The position numbers and the translations under genes are program-made. From Symsagittifera roscoffensis (Eukaryota; Xenacoelomorpha; Acoela; Convolutidae), in assembly GCF_963678635.1 (NCBI RefSeq), contig NC_087067.1, forward strand, positions 61,492,594 to 61,556,593: 64,000 nucleotides of DNA, written 5' to 3'. Below the pieces are notes generated by a model. It saw nothing but the letters and a program-made list of their open reading frames with translations, made no database searches and was not told the origin of the DNA. This document shows positions 22,931-31,113 of this stretch, piece by piece (the stretch's first letter is position 1; each line of letters opens with the position of its first letter).

Positions 22931-23357
22931 CTCGAGATCGATGTCCCCATCGCGTGCTGGTGTCTGTCAGTGAATCCCAGAAAACCGAGTGTTGCTCAAG
23001 GTACAGTACCAGTGATCATTTACAGAAGTTTGCAGCAGACTTAAGTTTATCTACACCCCAAAATTCACTACCATGTAAAATTTTCATACTATCGGTAAAC
23101 AACAATCAAAATCTGCATAAACCTGCACCTTTGAAATCTCACTTTTTAAGCTAACGATTTAAAATTTCCTTTGTCCCATTCAATCAGGAATTTTTCACTC
23201 AGCATTTTGATTTATATAATAGATATAGGATATTAATAACAATATTTGATTTGTTAAAATTTCTTTTTCGTGAACCCAGATTTCATCCGAGTTCACCCTC
23301 GAGCCCCCTTCCCTCTCAAGACTCAAGACTCTAGAATTTTTTCTTTGAGCCATCTGC
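22931..23357 (-). other. Noncoding 3' region of the giant element
   Basis: About 430 bases between the last cargo ORF and the polypurine tract. I see no sustained reading frame or repeat. Confidence 0.6.
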
Positions 23358-23882
23358 TCATCTCGCGTTCTTCGCCCTCGAGGTACTAGATTCAGACGTA
23401 ATTGACACCGCAAACTGTTTCAACAGTGCTTCTTCATCATCGGAGCTAATCACTATCTCCTCCCAAGCCTTCAGCTGTTCATAGGATCGCATCCATTCCC
23501 TTTGCTCCTGCAATCTCTTTGCTTGGTTGGGCAAACCCTTCACTCTTGATTCGCGGTTCAAACAGAAGGAGTTGTGAAAGCTCAGGCTCACGTTCTTCGC
23601 CAAGTCTTCCTCTAGTATCGACTCCCTCGCCTTGGTGTTGTTTCTTGACACACTACCGACTCTTTTCCACCCCGTCGTGATCGCATTTCGATGGGTTAAC
23701 AGAGGTCTCTTGAAGGCCTCTGGTCCAATCTCGGCCTGGAACTGTCGATACTCCTTCTGATATTTCCTCATGTGATCCTTCGTTACTATGTATAACCAAG
23801 ACGTCAACGTCGCTCGAAAGGAAAGAACCTCAAGCGGCTCCATACGTGTCTGAATTCCATTGGTATAGCGAATACCTTGCAT
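23358..23882 (-). CDS. Giant-element cargo ORF, C-terminal segment, unknown
   Basis: This 174-residue frame starts MQGIRYTNGIQ, overlaps the end of the next upstream frame by about 80 bases, and ends SSTSRAKNAR. It is charged, Lys/Arg/Glu-rich, with a predicted helical central part (MRKYQKEYRQFQAEIGPEAF; KRLQEQREWMRSYEQLKAW). It probably continues the 24781-23804 protein after a frameshift, because the overlap joins in similar style and no independent start context is evident. I do not recognise a family. Confidence 0.5.
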   Translation of the reverse strand: MQGIRYTNGIQTRMEPLEVLSFRATLTSWLYIVTKDHMRKYQKEYRQFQAEIGPEAFKRPLLTHRNAITTGWKRVGSVSRNNTKARESILEEDLAKNVSLSFHNSFCLNRESRVKGLPNQAKRLQEQREWMRSYEQLKAWEEIVISSDDEEALLKQFAVSITSESSTSRAKNAR

Positions 23883-24781
23883 GCAGTCTCAAACAACTCA
23901 AGTCTCCTGCTGTAATATATCGCGTGTATCGACTCCGCCGTTGGCGTCTTCGTTTCCCGATACTTCGTTACATTTCCGTCGATCCATCTTAGAGCCAGCA
24001 TCGTGCTCACCGCCAAGAGCGTCACCCTTTGCCGGTGATCCGGTAATCCTATCGACCGATTTTCTTCCACATCCCATACCAGGCAGAGGTTCGCGTGATC
24101 TGGATACCACACCGCTTGTGCCAGACAGTGGCATGGGCATTCCCCATATGTGATCTCAATACTCCTGAGGTTGCGCTCTCCCAAAGCTTCCAGGAGAGGT
24201 TCGAGCTCCAGCATCTTCTCATGTATCGTATCGTTCTCTTCTGGGTTCGGAGTACCACCCACCGGCCTTCCGATCACGTTTTGTCTCTCGTGATCACTTG
24301 TGTTCTCACTCTCCAAACCCAAAAGCTCTTCCCGCCAGATTTCACTCAAGTCATCTCTCTGCTCCCTCGGCACTGTTCCTCGGATCTTTCTCAACAACCG
24401 GTGCGAGTGGTGCGACATCCGAGCCAATCTCACACACTTGGGCACTGAGAAGGCTTTGTCTATCAATACCCTTTGGCTGGATACCTCCACTATCGCCATG
24501 CGCAGTGGGTAATGGCTGCTGCACAGGTTGGCCATCACTGAACCTACTAGGGATTTCGCATTTAAGGGCAGACCATAGGCTTCGCTCATGGGAAATCCCA
24601 TTTCCGCTTCCAGATCCTGATGTGTTTTTGAGTCACCTGCAACACCCCAGGCCACGATTCCACGCTCAACGCAGTCGCCAAATGATGTTCCGACTCTAGC
24701 CTCTCCAGTGATTGCAGGCTGCACATCCTTGAGAAAAACCCCAGAGCTGTCGCTATATTCACAGTGGTACTCGCGTAACAC
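23804..24781 (-). CDS. Giant-element cargo ORF, 325 residues, unknown
   Basis: This long open frame lies in the 3' cargo block. Visible segments include GIVAWGVAGDSKTHQDLEAE, LVGSVMANLCSSHYPLRMAI, and a Cys/His-containing stretch (YGECPCHCLAQAVWYPDH). It ends with an aromatic and basic tail. No catalytic motif or membrane segment is clear. It overlaps the 25137-24586 frame by nearly 200 bases, so the two are probably one protein broken by a frameshift. Length and lack of internal stops in an otherwise decayed region argue that it was a real gene in the active element. Confidence 0.55.
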   Translation of the reverse strand: MLREYHCEYSDSSGVFLKDVQPAITGEARVGTSFGDCVERGIVAWGVAGDSKTHQDLEAEMGFPMSEAYGLPLNAKSLVGSVMANLCSSHYPLRMAIVEVSSQRVLIDKAFSVPKCVRLARMSHHSHRLLRKIRGTVPREQRDDLSEIWREELLGLESENTSDHERQNVIGRPVGGTPNPEENDTIHEKMLELEPLLEALGERNLRSIEITYGECPCHCLAQAVWYPDHANLCLVWDVEENRSIGLPDHRQRVTLLAVSTMLALRWIDGNVTKYRETKTPTAESIHAIYYSRRLELFETACKVFAIPMEFRHVWSRLRFFPFERR

Positions 24782-25137
24782 TCAGCCACTATTTGTACCT
24801 CACTCTTCTCCCTCTCCGTGATGTCTTCAAACCAAGTGACTAGATCTTCTTTTTGGAGGGATTGTATCCTAACGCATGATCGTCCATCACAGGTGTGCTC
24901 TCCACTCCCACACGTCGAATCAAAACAACTACCCGGCTCCATCTTCTTCGCCGACCCTAGCTTATTCGTCTTTTCGCCTGACTCCTTCACCTGGGGTAAG
25001 ATCAGCTTGTGCACTACACTCAATGTTGCTAGATCTTCATCTTCCGTCGGTGCTAACCTCGCTCGGTCCGTGACTTCCTCGATCAGGCTCGCATGGGGAT
25101 GTGGGCACCAGGAGGGTCTTAGCAATTTCCATACCAC
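24586..25137 (-). CDS. Giant-element cargo ORF fragment with Cys cluster, unknown
   Basis: A 183-residue frame directly follows the stop of the 25788-25138 frame. It contains four Cys in a short span (CFDSTCGSGEHTCDGRSC), which could bind zinc or form disulfides, then KEDLVTWFEDITEREKSEVQ and a hydrophobic patch (TTVNIATALGFFSRMCSL). The C-terminal third is out of frame with the main protein and may be read through a frameshift into 24781-23804. I recognise no family. Confidence 0.5.
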   Translation of the reverse strand: MVWKLLRPSWCPHPHASLIEEVTDRARLAPTEDEDLATLSVVHKLILPQVKESGEKTNKLGSAKKMEPGSCFDSTCGSGEHTCDGRSCVRIQSLQKEDLVTWFEDITEREKSEVQIVAECYASTTVNIATALGFFSRMCSLQSLERLESEHHLATALSVESWPGVLQVTQKHIRIWKRKWDFP

Positions 25138-25788
25138 TCACAGATTCGTGATTAACATGCCATTCCCATTACCCATCTTCAGTTCAACTCTTTTACTTGA
25201 GCGTGGCACGCTTATCACCTCTGGCGTTTTCTCGAGAATCAAGCCCAAGCTCGGCTTCTCTCTTTCCACTGTGTCTATTTCCACTATTTTCTCCGTCCAA
25301 AACTTCAATAAACCCGCTACCTCGTGGTTCCTGTGAGCGCCTCCAGCCTCTGAGTCCAGGAAGGGGTTGTATGCCATCCCCATTACTCCAGACACGTACT
25401 GATATCCTCCTTTCCTATTGGGTCTCGAGTACTCCCCTGACGAGGCCAAGTTACGGTGTACGTCATGTTCCTCCTCGAACCTTTTGTTGTAAAATCTCCG
25501 TACCTCGTCTAGCTTTCTGTGGCTTTCTAGGGATTGTCGAGAACCATCCTCCTTTTCTATCCCCGTACTGTGGTACACGTTCAAGATGACTGCCGAGACT
25601 CTCCTTTCCACTGTCTTTTTCCCGATCGCTCTTTGGTGGCATGCTAGGATGGTACTATCAGTCATCATCGCCATTATCCACCTCAAGAAACAGGTAGCAT
25701 CTTTTCTCCTTGCTAGACTCAAGCCTGAATTTTCCCTGGCAATGTGTAGCATCAGTACTTGATACACCTTTAGATTCTTTCCTCCCAA
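25138..25788 (-). CDS. Giant-element cargo ORF, 216 residues, unknown
   Basis: This open frame starts MGGKNLKVYQVLMLHIARE. It has an Arg/Lys-rich body (LARRKDATCFLRWIMAMMTD; SHRKLDEVRRFYNKRFEEE) and ends at a stop just before the next frame, so it may be joined to both neighbours in an ancestral polyprotein. It is one of about six consecutive frames spanning 27.3-23.4 kb with only short breaks. No motif is recognised. Confidence 0.5.
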   Translation of the reverse strand: MGGKNLKVYQVLMLHIARENSGLSLARRKDATCFLRWIMAMMTDSTILACHQRAIGKKTVERRVSAVILNVYHSTGIEKEDGSRQSLESHRKLDEVRRFYNKRFEEEHDVHRNLASSGEYSRPNRKGGYQYVSGVMGMAYNPFLDSEAGGAHRNHEVAGLLKFWTEKIVEIDTVEREKPSLGLILEKTPEVISVPRSSKRVELKMGNGNGMLITNL

Positions 25789-25796
25789 TTTCTACT

Positions 25797-26873
25797 TCAT
25801 CCCAATTTCAACGAAGTCAGTGTTTCCAGCTCTATTCCCACCAGACTCCACGCGAACATCAACTGTCCTGCAGTTCTAATGAATGGATTCGCCATCAACG
25901 GCGATGCCGATGAGGATGTCCTCATCGCTTCTTCAAAATGATCCCTCAACAAGCTCTGCCAAGTTCTCTTCAGTTGGCTCCCTAACTCTAGTTTGTTAAT
26001 CTCAGCCTTCTGCTGGGTTGCCCAATTGCGTCGCTTGCGTGCCACTCTACTGTCAAGCTTCTTTAGGCAGTCTTCCAGTTCTTTCAGTCTCTCGAGGGCT
26101 ACCCACCACGGCCGGGAGGTGTTCCTCGTTTTGTTCCTTTCAAGAGGATCGCTCGTTACTTGCTTCCCAGTGGCTTGGTGCTCCTTTGAGACCCACTCTT
26201 TGCCAACATCCACTTCCCATGTCTGTCCACTCGTTGAACCTCTTTTCATGTTCGTCTTCTGGGGTCTGGAGTCTTCTTCAGGTGTCGAGTTGGTGGAAAC
26301 TTCCATCTCCTTTTCCATTTCGAGTGGTTTCGTGGGCTCGGAGCTACTCTTGTAGGCCGCAGTTTTGCATCGCGCCAGGACCATGGGCGCCGTCTCCCTT
26401 AGGTTTTTCGCGAAGACCGCATCTGCCGAGGGACTACCCAATCCCTCTACCTCTCTTTTTCTCTTGCGGGACTTCACGTCTTTACTCGGGGGCGTTGCCG
26501 TTATCATCACTGATTCGACTTCCTTGTCTCCATCCAACCCTTCTAACTCTTGCCTCCCCCCTGCTCGAGCCTTAAGGATATTAGTAGTTTTAATTATATT
26601 ACTAGTCCCAACCTTATCCCCTTTTACACCTTCAACTATTTTATTAACAGTTTTTTGTTTCAGAGTAGAGCTATCTTCGCATTCATCATCTCTGCTCGTC
26701 GGTTGCGCCTCTCTCAATTCGACCATTTTGCATAGTAGCTCTTTCCTTGCCTTCTCGTCCAGCCCGGTGGCCATTAGGACATGTTCTCCGAACTTCACCA
26801 CCGTGTTCCACAGCTCTTCTCTGAAGTCGTCTAGTACAACCTCGCCATTCACTTCTCGATTGAACTCCCTCAA
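25797..26873 (-). CDS. Giant-element cargo ORF, 358 residues, charged, unknown
   Basis: This is one of the longest cargo frames. An N-terminal helical part (EFNREVNGEVVLDDFREELW) is followed by a disordered, Lys/Glu/Ser-rich middle with a nuclear-localisation-like run (KDVKSRKRKREVEG) and a C-terminal predicted coiled coil (LERLKELEDCLKKLDSRVAR). It ends with a hydrophobic stretch (LMFAWSLVGIELETL). The composition suggests a structural or nucleic-acid-associated protein, but that is inference. It follows the 27332-26880 frame after a stop, in the same general orientation. Confidence 0.55.
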   Translation of the reverse strand: MREFNREVNGEVVLDDFREELWNTVVKFGEHVLMATGLDEKARKELLCKMVELREAQPTSRDDECEDSSTLKQKTVNKIVEGVKGDKVGTSNIIKTTNILKARAGGRQELEGLDGDKEVESVMITATPPSKDVKSRKRKREVEGLGSPSADAVFAKNLRETAPMVLARCKTAAYKSSSEPTKPLEMEKEMEVSTNSTPEEDSRPQKTNMKRGSTSGQTWEVDVGKEWVSKEHQATGKQVTSDPLERNKTRNTSRPWWVALERLKELEDCLKKLDSRVARKRRNWATQQKAEINKLELGSQLKRTWQSLLRDHFEEAMRTSSSASPLMANPFIRTAGQLMFAWSLVGIELETLTSLKLG

Positions 26874-26879
26874 GAATTC

Positions 26880-27332
26880 TCACCAAGCGCCTTCGTTCAG
26901 AGTCTCTAGGAACATAGTCTTGTTTCCTTCAAGGGTATTCCTTTCGCTTTTTTCCGTACTCAAGAGTATCATTCCCATGTTGGAAGTCTCGCTCGTCACT
27001 GGTAACTCTAAATTCTTGCGGGTAGACGAGTTCAGAGGTGGTGTGGCAGTATCTGCCCAATCGTCTCCGCTCAGATCTTTCAGCAGTTCTTGAGCGGTGA
27101 AGTCTTCCTCGGCTGGCTTTGGCTCAGGCGTGTTTCCTACTTCCATTTCCTCGCCTGCCTCACTGAGAGTCTCATCCATGCTTTCTTCTTCTGACTCTGC
27201 CTTCCTTCTCTCAAGTATCCTTTCAAATGGATCCTGCACCGTACCACTTCTCTTGTCTCCTGGAATACCCACTGACAGGGGTGAAGGTGTCGTTGGACCC
27301 TTTTTCTTGTGTTCCGTCAGAGCCACGTACAA
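26880..27332 (-). CDS. Giant-element cargo ORF, acidic N-terminal segment
   Basis: A 150-residue frame, acidic and Ser/Thr/Pro-rich (EESMDETLSEAGEEMEVGNT), with ERILERRKAESE before it. It ends NEGAW at a stop 6 bases before the next frame. It looks like a disordered N-terminal domain of the charged protein that follows. No family is recognised. Confidence 0.5.
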   Translation of the reverse strand: MYVALTEHKKKGPTTPSPLSVGIPGDKRSGTVQDPFERILERRKAESEEESMDETLSEAGEEMEVGNTPEPKPAEEDFTAQELLKDLSGDDWADTATPPLNSSTRKNLELPVTSETSNMGMILLSTEKSERNTLEGNKTMFLETLNEGAW

Positions 27333-27440
27333 CGGACCTGCTGCGTCCAGTCCCTTCCCGCATGTGACTTTCTTCCATGATCATCCTGCCATCGTCCCAC
27401 ACTGGTGACATGTTCTCCAGTCCCGCTTGCTCAAGTGTTC

Positions 27441-28169
27441 TCAAGACTTCTCGTACTTCGGGGGCATCGAGCCTCTCATCTTTTTCGCTTGAGTCGTCCA
27501 TGAGTTTATTTTTATCTCACTAGTGTGAAAATAAACTGATGCAGTGTAGCCAATGAACAGAGGATCCCAGCCATTAGTGAACTCTTTTTGCTGTTCTTTG
27601 CCGCTGCTCTCGCGAATAGGGAGGGGACCACCAGGGGACTGTTCATTCCTAGGGTCATTCTCCTGACCGTTGGGAACTCGGGAATGGTCGTCGGCAAGAT
27701 CTCCTTTTCCAGTATTGCCTCTAGCTCCCTTTTCACTAACTGGAATCTTCCACGCAGAAATCCTCAAGATCTCCTGACCACTCGCGGTTAGGGGATTCAA
27801 GTTCCAGAACTTGGGATACGTTTCGATGAGGCCTTCGCGCTTGCCTCCCGTCCTACACTGTAGTTGTCCTCGGAAACTGTACCCCATCAACTCTGGCTCC
27901 TTCAGTTTTCCGAAGAGCACCGTGTTGCTCATTTGTGCCCTTAGCACCTCTTGCTGACACCAATTGAGCGCTGTCCCGTCCAATACACTTATGAGACTCA
28001 AGTGTGTGACGGAGTTGCGATAAGCTGTCACTAGAGGATCTGGGAATGCGTATGTCACGGCCGGTCCATAAATGCAGGTTACGACCCCCTCCAGCCCCCG
28101 GATTATCCCCATTGGGTCCGATCTCATCGCCAGGCATAGGTCGGTCAACAGAGGCATACCACCATTCAC
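27441..28169 (-). CDS. Giant-element cargo ORF, 242 residues, continuation of the 28977-27853 protein
   Basis: This frame overlaps the end of 28977-27853 by more than 300 bases. The upstream frame turns into Ser/Arg-rich composition typical of out-of-frame reading near 28130, while this frame starts with MNGGMPLLTDLCLAMRSDP and reads well (IIRGLEGVVTCIYGPAVTYA; HLSLISVLDGTALNWCQQEV). The true protein therefore probably shifts from one frame to the other near 28150. Hydrophobic patches occur, but there is no clear membrane span. The family is unknown. Confidence 0.5.
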   Translation of the reverse strand: MNGGMPLLTDLCLAMRSDPMGIIRGLEGVVTCIYGPAVTYAFPDPLVTAYRNSVTHLSLISVLDGTALNWCQQEVLRAQMSNTVLFGKLKEPELMGYSFRGQLQCRTGGKREGLIETYPKFWNLNPLTASGQEILRISAWKIPVSEKGARGNTGKGDLADDHSRVPNGQENDPRNEQSPGGPLPIRESSGKEQQKEFTNGWDPLFIGYTASVYFHTSEIKINSWTTQAKKMRGSMPPKYEKS

Positions 28170-28977
28170 TTTTCTCCATTCTTCTCTCGTCTTCGGATTC
28201 TTTTCTTAGCCAGTCATGTATCGATTCTGCATCAAGAGATACTCTACTAGTAGCGTCTTTAGCCCTGCAGCACTCTTGTATGAATAAGTGTCGATGCTCG
28301 AGTGGTTTCTCCCCATCGACAGGGGCTCCCCATATTTCATTAATCGATGAAACCAGCTCACCATGGGTCAGGAGTACCAGTGCTAGATACCCGTCAATCC
28401 GGAGTGTTTCCACGCCCCAACTGATCATATAGGCTGGATCCATGTTAAATAAGTACCTCGGGAAAACCAGGTATAGTGCCAACAGCAGGCTGATGGGCAC
28501 ACTCAGTAACTCTTGTAAAAAGGCCCCGAAAATGGTCTCATTTGCACAAAACACTCTTGCCATGAACTCTTTCCCCCAACAAGGACTCAAGAACTTGAGA
28601 ATCTCGTGATTCCTTCTCGTCCTCAACTCGCCCTTCGCGTGCTCCCTCCAGAATTCTCCAATTGTGACCTCGTCTGCAGCTGTGACGAACCTGGTCACTG
28701 TCATTTCCCTAGCCTCGGCTACCTCCAAGTGATCCTCGAGAAAACTCCAGATTTGCTTCACGAGAGGTGGGGCATTCTCCTTCGTCTTATCCGTGGCGTT
28801 TTCCAGCCTTGCTGTCAGGAATGGCCACCAGCCTCTTTCTTGCGTCAGTCGATACACCATAGACTCCAGTTGCTTCTCCGTTGCGGCCACATTTTTCCTT
28901 TCATTACTCGGTCCTCTGGACCTATTGGTGGAACTCGTGATAGTCAAATCCATGCTTCGAAACCACAAGCTGGCCAT
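27853..28977 (-). CDS. Giant-element cargo ORF, 374 residues, unknown, hydrophobic core
   Basis: The frame starts MASLWFRSMDLTITSS and overlaps the SGNH-like frame (29762-28944) by 34 bases. Roughly residues 1-260 look genuine: a helical segment (EKQLESMVYRLTQERGWWPF), LVKQIWSFLEDHLEVAEARE, and a hydrophobic stretch ELLSVPISLLLALYLVFPRY that could be a membrane helix or a buried helix. The last 100 residues are probably out of frame. Position after integrase invites an envelope interpretation, but I see no signal peptide, cleavage site or Cys pattern to support it. Confidence 0.55.
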   Translation of the reverse strand: MASLWFRSMDLTITSSTNRSRGPSNERKNVAATEKQLESMVYRLTQERGWWPFLTARLENATDKTKENAPPLVKQIWSFLEDHLEVAEAREMTVTRFVTAADEVTIGEFWREHAKGELRTRRNHEILKFLSPCWGKEFMARVFCANETIFGAFLQELLSVPISLLLALYLVFPRYLFNMDPAYMISWGVETLRIDGYLALVLLTHGELVSSINEIWGAPVDGEKPLEHRHLFIQECCRAKDATSRVSLDAESIHDWLRKESEDERRMEKSEWWYASVDRPMPGDEIGPNGDNPGAGGGRNLHLWTGRDIRIPRSSSDSLSQLRHTLESHKCIGRDSAQLVSARGAKGTNEQHGALRKTEGARVDGVQFPRTTTV

Positions 28978-29762
28978 GGAATGATTTTTTTTACCGGATG
29001 GTCATCCCCGACAACCGGACTGAACTTGAGCTGTCTGGCGAAATTCGATATCTCTAGCAGGAGGACCTCGTCCAGCACAATGAGGATATCTGCCAACTCA
29101 TAAAAGCCCCTCAGCGCGTGGGACACGTCCGCCCATGCCGCCGGCATCTCCGACTTGCGAAGCCTCATGTTCGTTGGTTCTAATTCTCGATTGGAGGCTA
29201 CCATCAGGATCCGCCATTCATTCCCCTCGGCTATTAAGATCAGAACTGCGTACACGAACTGCAGAGCGGGAGGTATGCTCCCGTATCCGGGGGATGTCGT
29301 GAAGACCACTCTCGTCTTGGACCCAAATCGGGAACTGACATTCTCTTGTGCCTCGTTCATTGCGGCAAATAAGGTCTGAATAGCCTCCCATATTTTTTTT
29401 GGCGCCGGCTCATCACCCCTAAGCTGCTCTAGAAGTCCCGTCGCATGCAGATGGTCTTTCATCCCTGCAAACAACAACAACTCTGGCTCGCAAGGCATCT
29501 CTAATTTTATTGCGACCACCAAGGTCAGCATTTGGTTCAATTCGGCACCTGGCAGCGAGTATACCAAGGTCTCCGGCCAGAATAACTTGGGGAACGTTCC
29601 CTCGAAGTCCGACCCTGCCACAATGATCACCCTCGCGGCAGCTGGATCCGCTCTGTCGTAAACCGCCAGTGTCTTGGCCAATTGGGCACTCCCGCAGAGT
29701 TTCCCATATCTTGGGTCGTCTGCCAACCTCGCACCTTCGTAAGCAGCATCCGGCAATTCCAT
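28944..29762 (-). CDS. SGNH/GDSL-like hydrolase-fold protein (second in element)
   Basis: This 272-residue frame resembles the SGNH fold in pattern. A hydrophobic strand ends in AGSDFEG (residues 49-55) where block I GDS is expected, then SLPGAEL (69-75) matches the block II Gly region, and LLLFAGMKDHLHATG (95-109) matches block III (GxND). The nucleophile Ser and Asp are in swapped order (GSD for GDS) and the block III Asn is Lys, so hydrolase activity is doubtful. It could be a binding-only relative of the SGNH protein upstream. It lies directly after the stop of 30392-29763 and overlaps the next frame. Confidence 0.5.
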   Translation of the reverse strand: MELPDAAYEGARLADDPRYGKLCGSAQLAKTLAVYDRADPAAARVIIVAGSDFEGTFPKLFWPETLVYSLPGAELNQMLTLVVAIKLEMPCEPELLLFAGMKDHLHATGLLEQLRGDEPAPKKIWEAIQTLFAAMNEAQENVSSRFGSKTRVVFTTSPGYGSIPPALQFVYAVLILIAEGNEWRILMVASNRELEPTNMRLRKSEMPAAWADVSHALRGFYELADILIVLDEVLLLEISNFARQLKFSPVVGDDHPVKKIIPWPACGFEAWI

Positions 29763-30392
29763 CTATCTCGGGTCCAGAAGCTTGTCTACTACCCTCAGCT
29801 GCGCGGGGGTTGCAAGCCTGATTCTGGCGATACTGGTTTGGTGCTTCGGGGGCTCCACAATGAGTCCCGGACTCCCCAGCAACTTGAGAGGTCTGTAATT
29901 AATGGATCCCATGATTGATCTTGTGGGAATGCCGGTCAGATCCGCCGTTTTCATCATTCTTGCTCTTGAGAAATGAGTCTCGTGAGCCTTCAACCAGTCC
30001 ACACACTGGAGCCTGCCCAAATCCTCGTGCGACACCTGCTCGAGACCCAGTACCTCCGCCAACTCTGGCCCACACTCCAGGTCCTCCAAACCCTGCTCTC
30101 TTACCTTCTCTGGGTATCTCATCCGTCTTGTTTCCGCCGGCCTCTCCGCCCTCTTGCCTTTCACTACCACCACAAAGGACACTGCTGAACTTTGAGGTGT
30201 TGGCGACATCGCCTCATCAGCCTCCATCGGTACAGAACCTGGTAGCCTAGTATGACTACTCCTCGAGCTGTCTCTAGAATCAATTCTGGCCCCGAGGCGA
30301 CTGGACAGATCTCTTGGGGCAAGAAAAGGAGGGTTTTGGGGATGGGCCGAATGTGAATTGGGACGTCTCGAGCAAATCTGCCTCCAATGCAC
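29763..30392 (-). CDS. Continuation of the SGNH polyprotein, 209 residues
   Basis: This frame overlaps the C-terminus of the SGNH frame (31113-30280). Around 30300 both encode plausible sequence (SCPKRSVQSPRG in one, RDLSSRLGARIDSRDSS in the other), so a frameshift probably moved the end of the SGNH protein here. It then reads MEADEAMSPTPQSS, VVVVKGKRAERPAETRRM and LECGPELAEVLGLEQVSHED, ending QLRVVDKLLDPR. No catalytic motif is evident. It ends one base before the second SGNH-like frame. Confidence 0.5.
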   Translation of the reverse strand: MHWRQICSRRPNSHSAHPQNPPFLAPRDLSSRLGARIDSRDSSRSSHTRLPGSVPMEADEAMSPTPQSSAVSFVVVVKGKRAERPAETRRMRYPEKVREQGLEDLECGPELAEVLGLEQVSHEDLGRLQCVDWLKAHETHFSRARMMKTADLTGIPTRSIMGSINYRPLKLLGSPGLIVEPPKHQTSIARIRLATPAQLRVVDKLLDPR

Positions 30393-31113
30393 TTATGTGC
30401 CTTTGGAAAACGTCATTCAGCCATTCCACTCCCTTGGGCCTGTCAAAATGAATTCCATCTGCAGATGCATCGTTGGGGAAGGACCGCTCCATCTGCTCTG
30501 CTACATCCAATAGTCTGACGGAAAGGACACTCTTCTGGTGTATTTGCCGGATTACCTCGTCCAAGTTCCGCACCTTCGCGTTCATCTCCGTCGCGTGTTG
30601 GTCAAACTTCATATTGTAAGGGATAGTACAAACCGTCAGTACAGTGGGGTCCCTCTGAATCCGTAGCTCCTCAAGGATACAGCTGAACTTATCATGCAGT
30701 CTCATGACCTTCCTCGCTTCACCCCTGGATACGTCGTTAGTTCCAACCATCAGGGTCACCGTATATACTCTTATCATCCCTAGCATCTCGAGTGATGCCA
30801 ATATCTGTGGTGTCGCGGCTCCAGAGAAACTCAGGATCCCAGTCTGCCAATTTGACTGAATCCGGGTCAGCACCCGCAGCATGCTGTCCCCTATAATGAG
30901 GTGGACCGTGCCTTCCGGCACACGTGGCTGTGTGTGGTATTCCACCCAAGCCGCGTCATGGAAACAATCCCTACTGGCTCTTTGCGCCGCGCTCCAATCC
31001 ATGCGATTGTGCCTGTGGTATCTGCCTTTCGTGTTCTTCTTATAACTCGCAATCACCCCTTCCTGACCGGTTGTTCCCTCCAGCTCGGGGGTAGCTCCAC
31101 TCTGGCCGGACAC
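30280..31113 (-). CDS. SGNH (GDSL-type) hydrolase domain protein of the giant element
   Basis: All four SGNH blocks are visible in this 277-residue frame: IIGDSML (block I, nucleophile Ser77), SFSGA (block II Gly98), VGTNDVSRG (block III, Gly124 and Asn126) and ADGIHFD (block V, Asp219 and His222). SGNH enzymes hydrolyse esters, lipids or acetyl groups; the substrate here is unknown. It is preceded, with a 60-base frame overlap, by a long coiled coil. A coiled coil joined to an esterase is the known layout of ORF1 proteins of CR1/L2 non-LTR elements, where it is linked to RNA binding and membrane contact, so a similar role is possible. Intact catalytic residues in a decayed copy argue for past selection. 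Confidence 0.8.
   Translation of the reverse strand: MSGQSGATPELEGTTGQEGVIASYKKNTKGRYHRHNRMDWSAAQRASRDCFHDAAWVEYHTQPRVPEGTVHLIIGDSMLRVLTRIQSNWQTGILSFSGAATPQILASLEMLGMIRVYTVTLMVGTNDVSRGEARKVMRLHDKFSCILEELRIQRDPTVLTVCTIPYNMKFDQHATEMNAKVRNLDEVIRQIHQKSVLSVRLLDVAEQMERSFPNDASADGIHFDRPKGVEWLNDVFQRHISALEADLLETSQFTFGPSPKPSFSCPKRSVQSPRGQN

Noticed and set aside
27853-28977. Envelope glycoprotein for the giant element
   Set aside because: Only one hydrophobic stretch, no signal peptide, no cleavage site, no glycoprotein-like Cys pattern. Position after integrase alone is not evidence.
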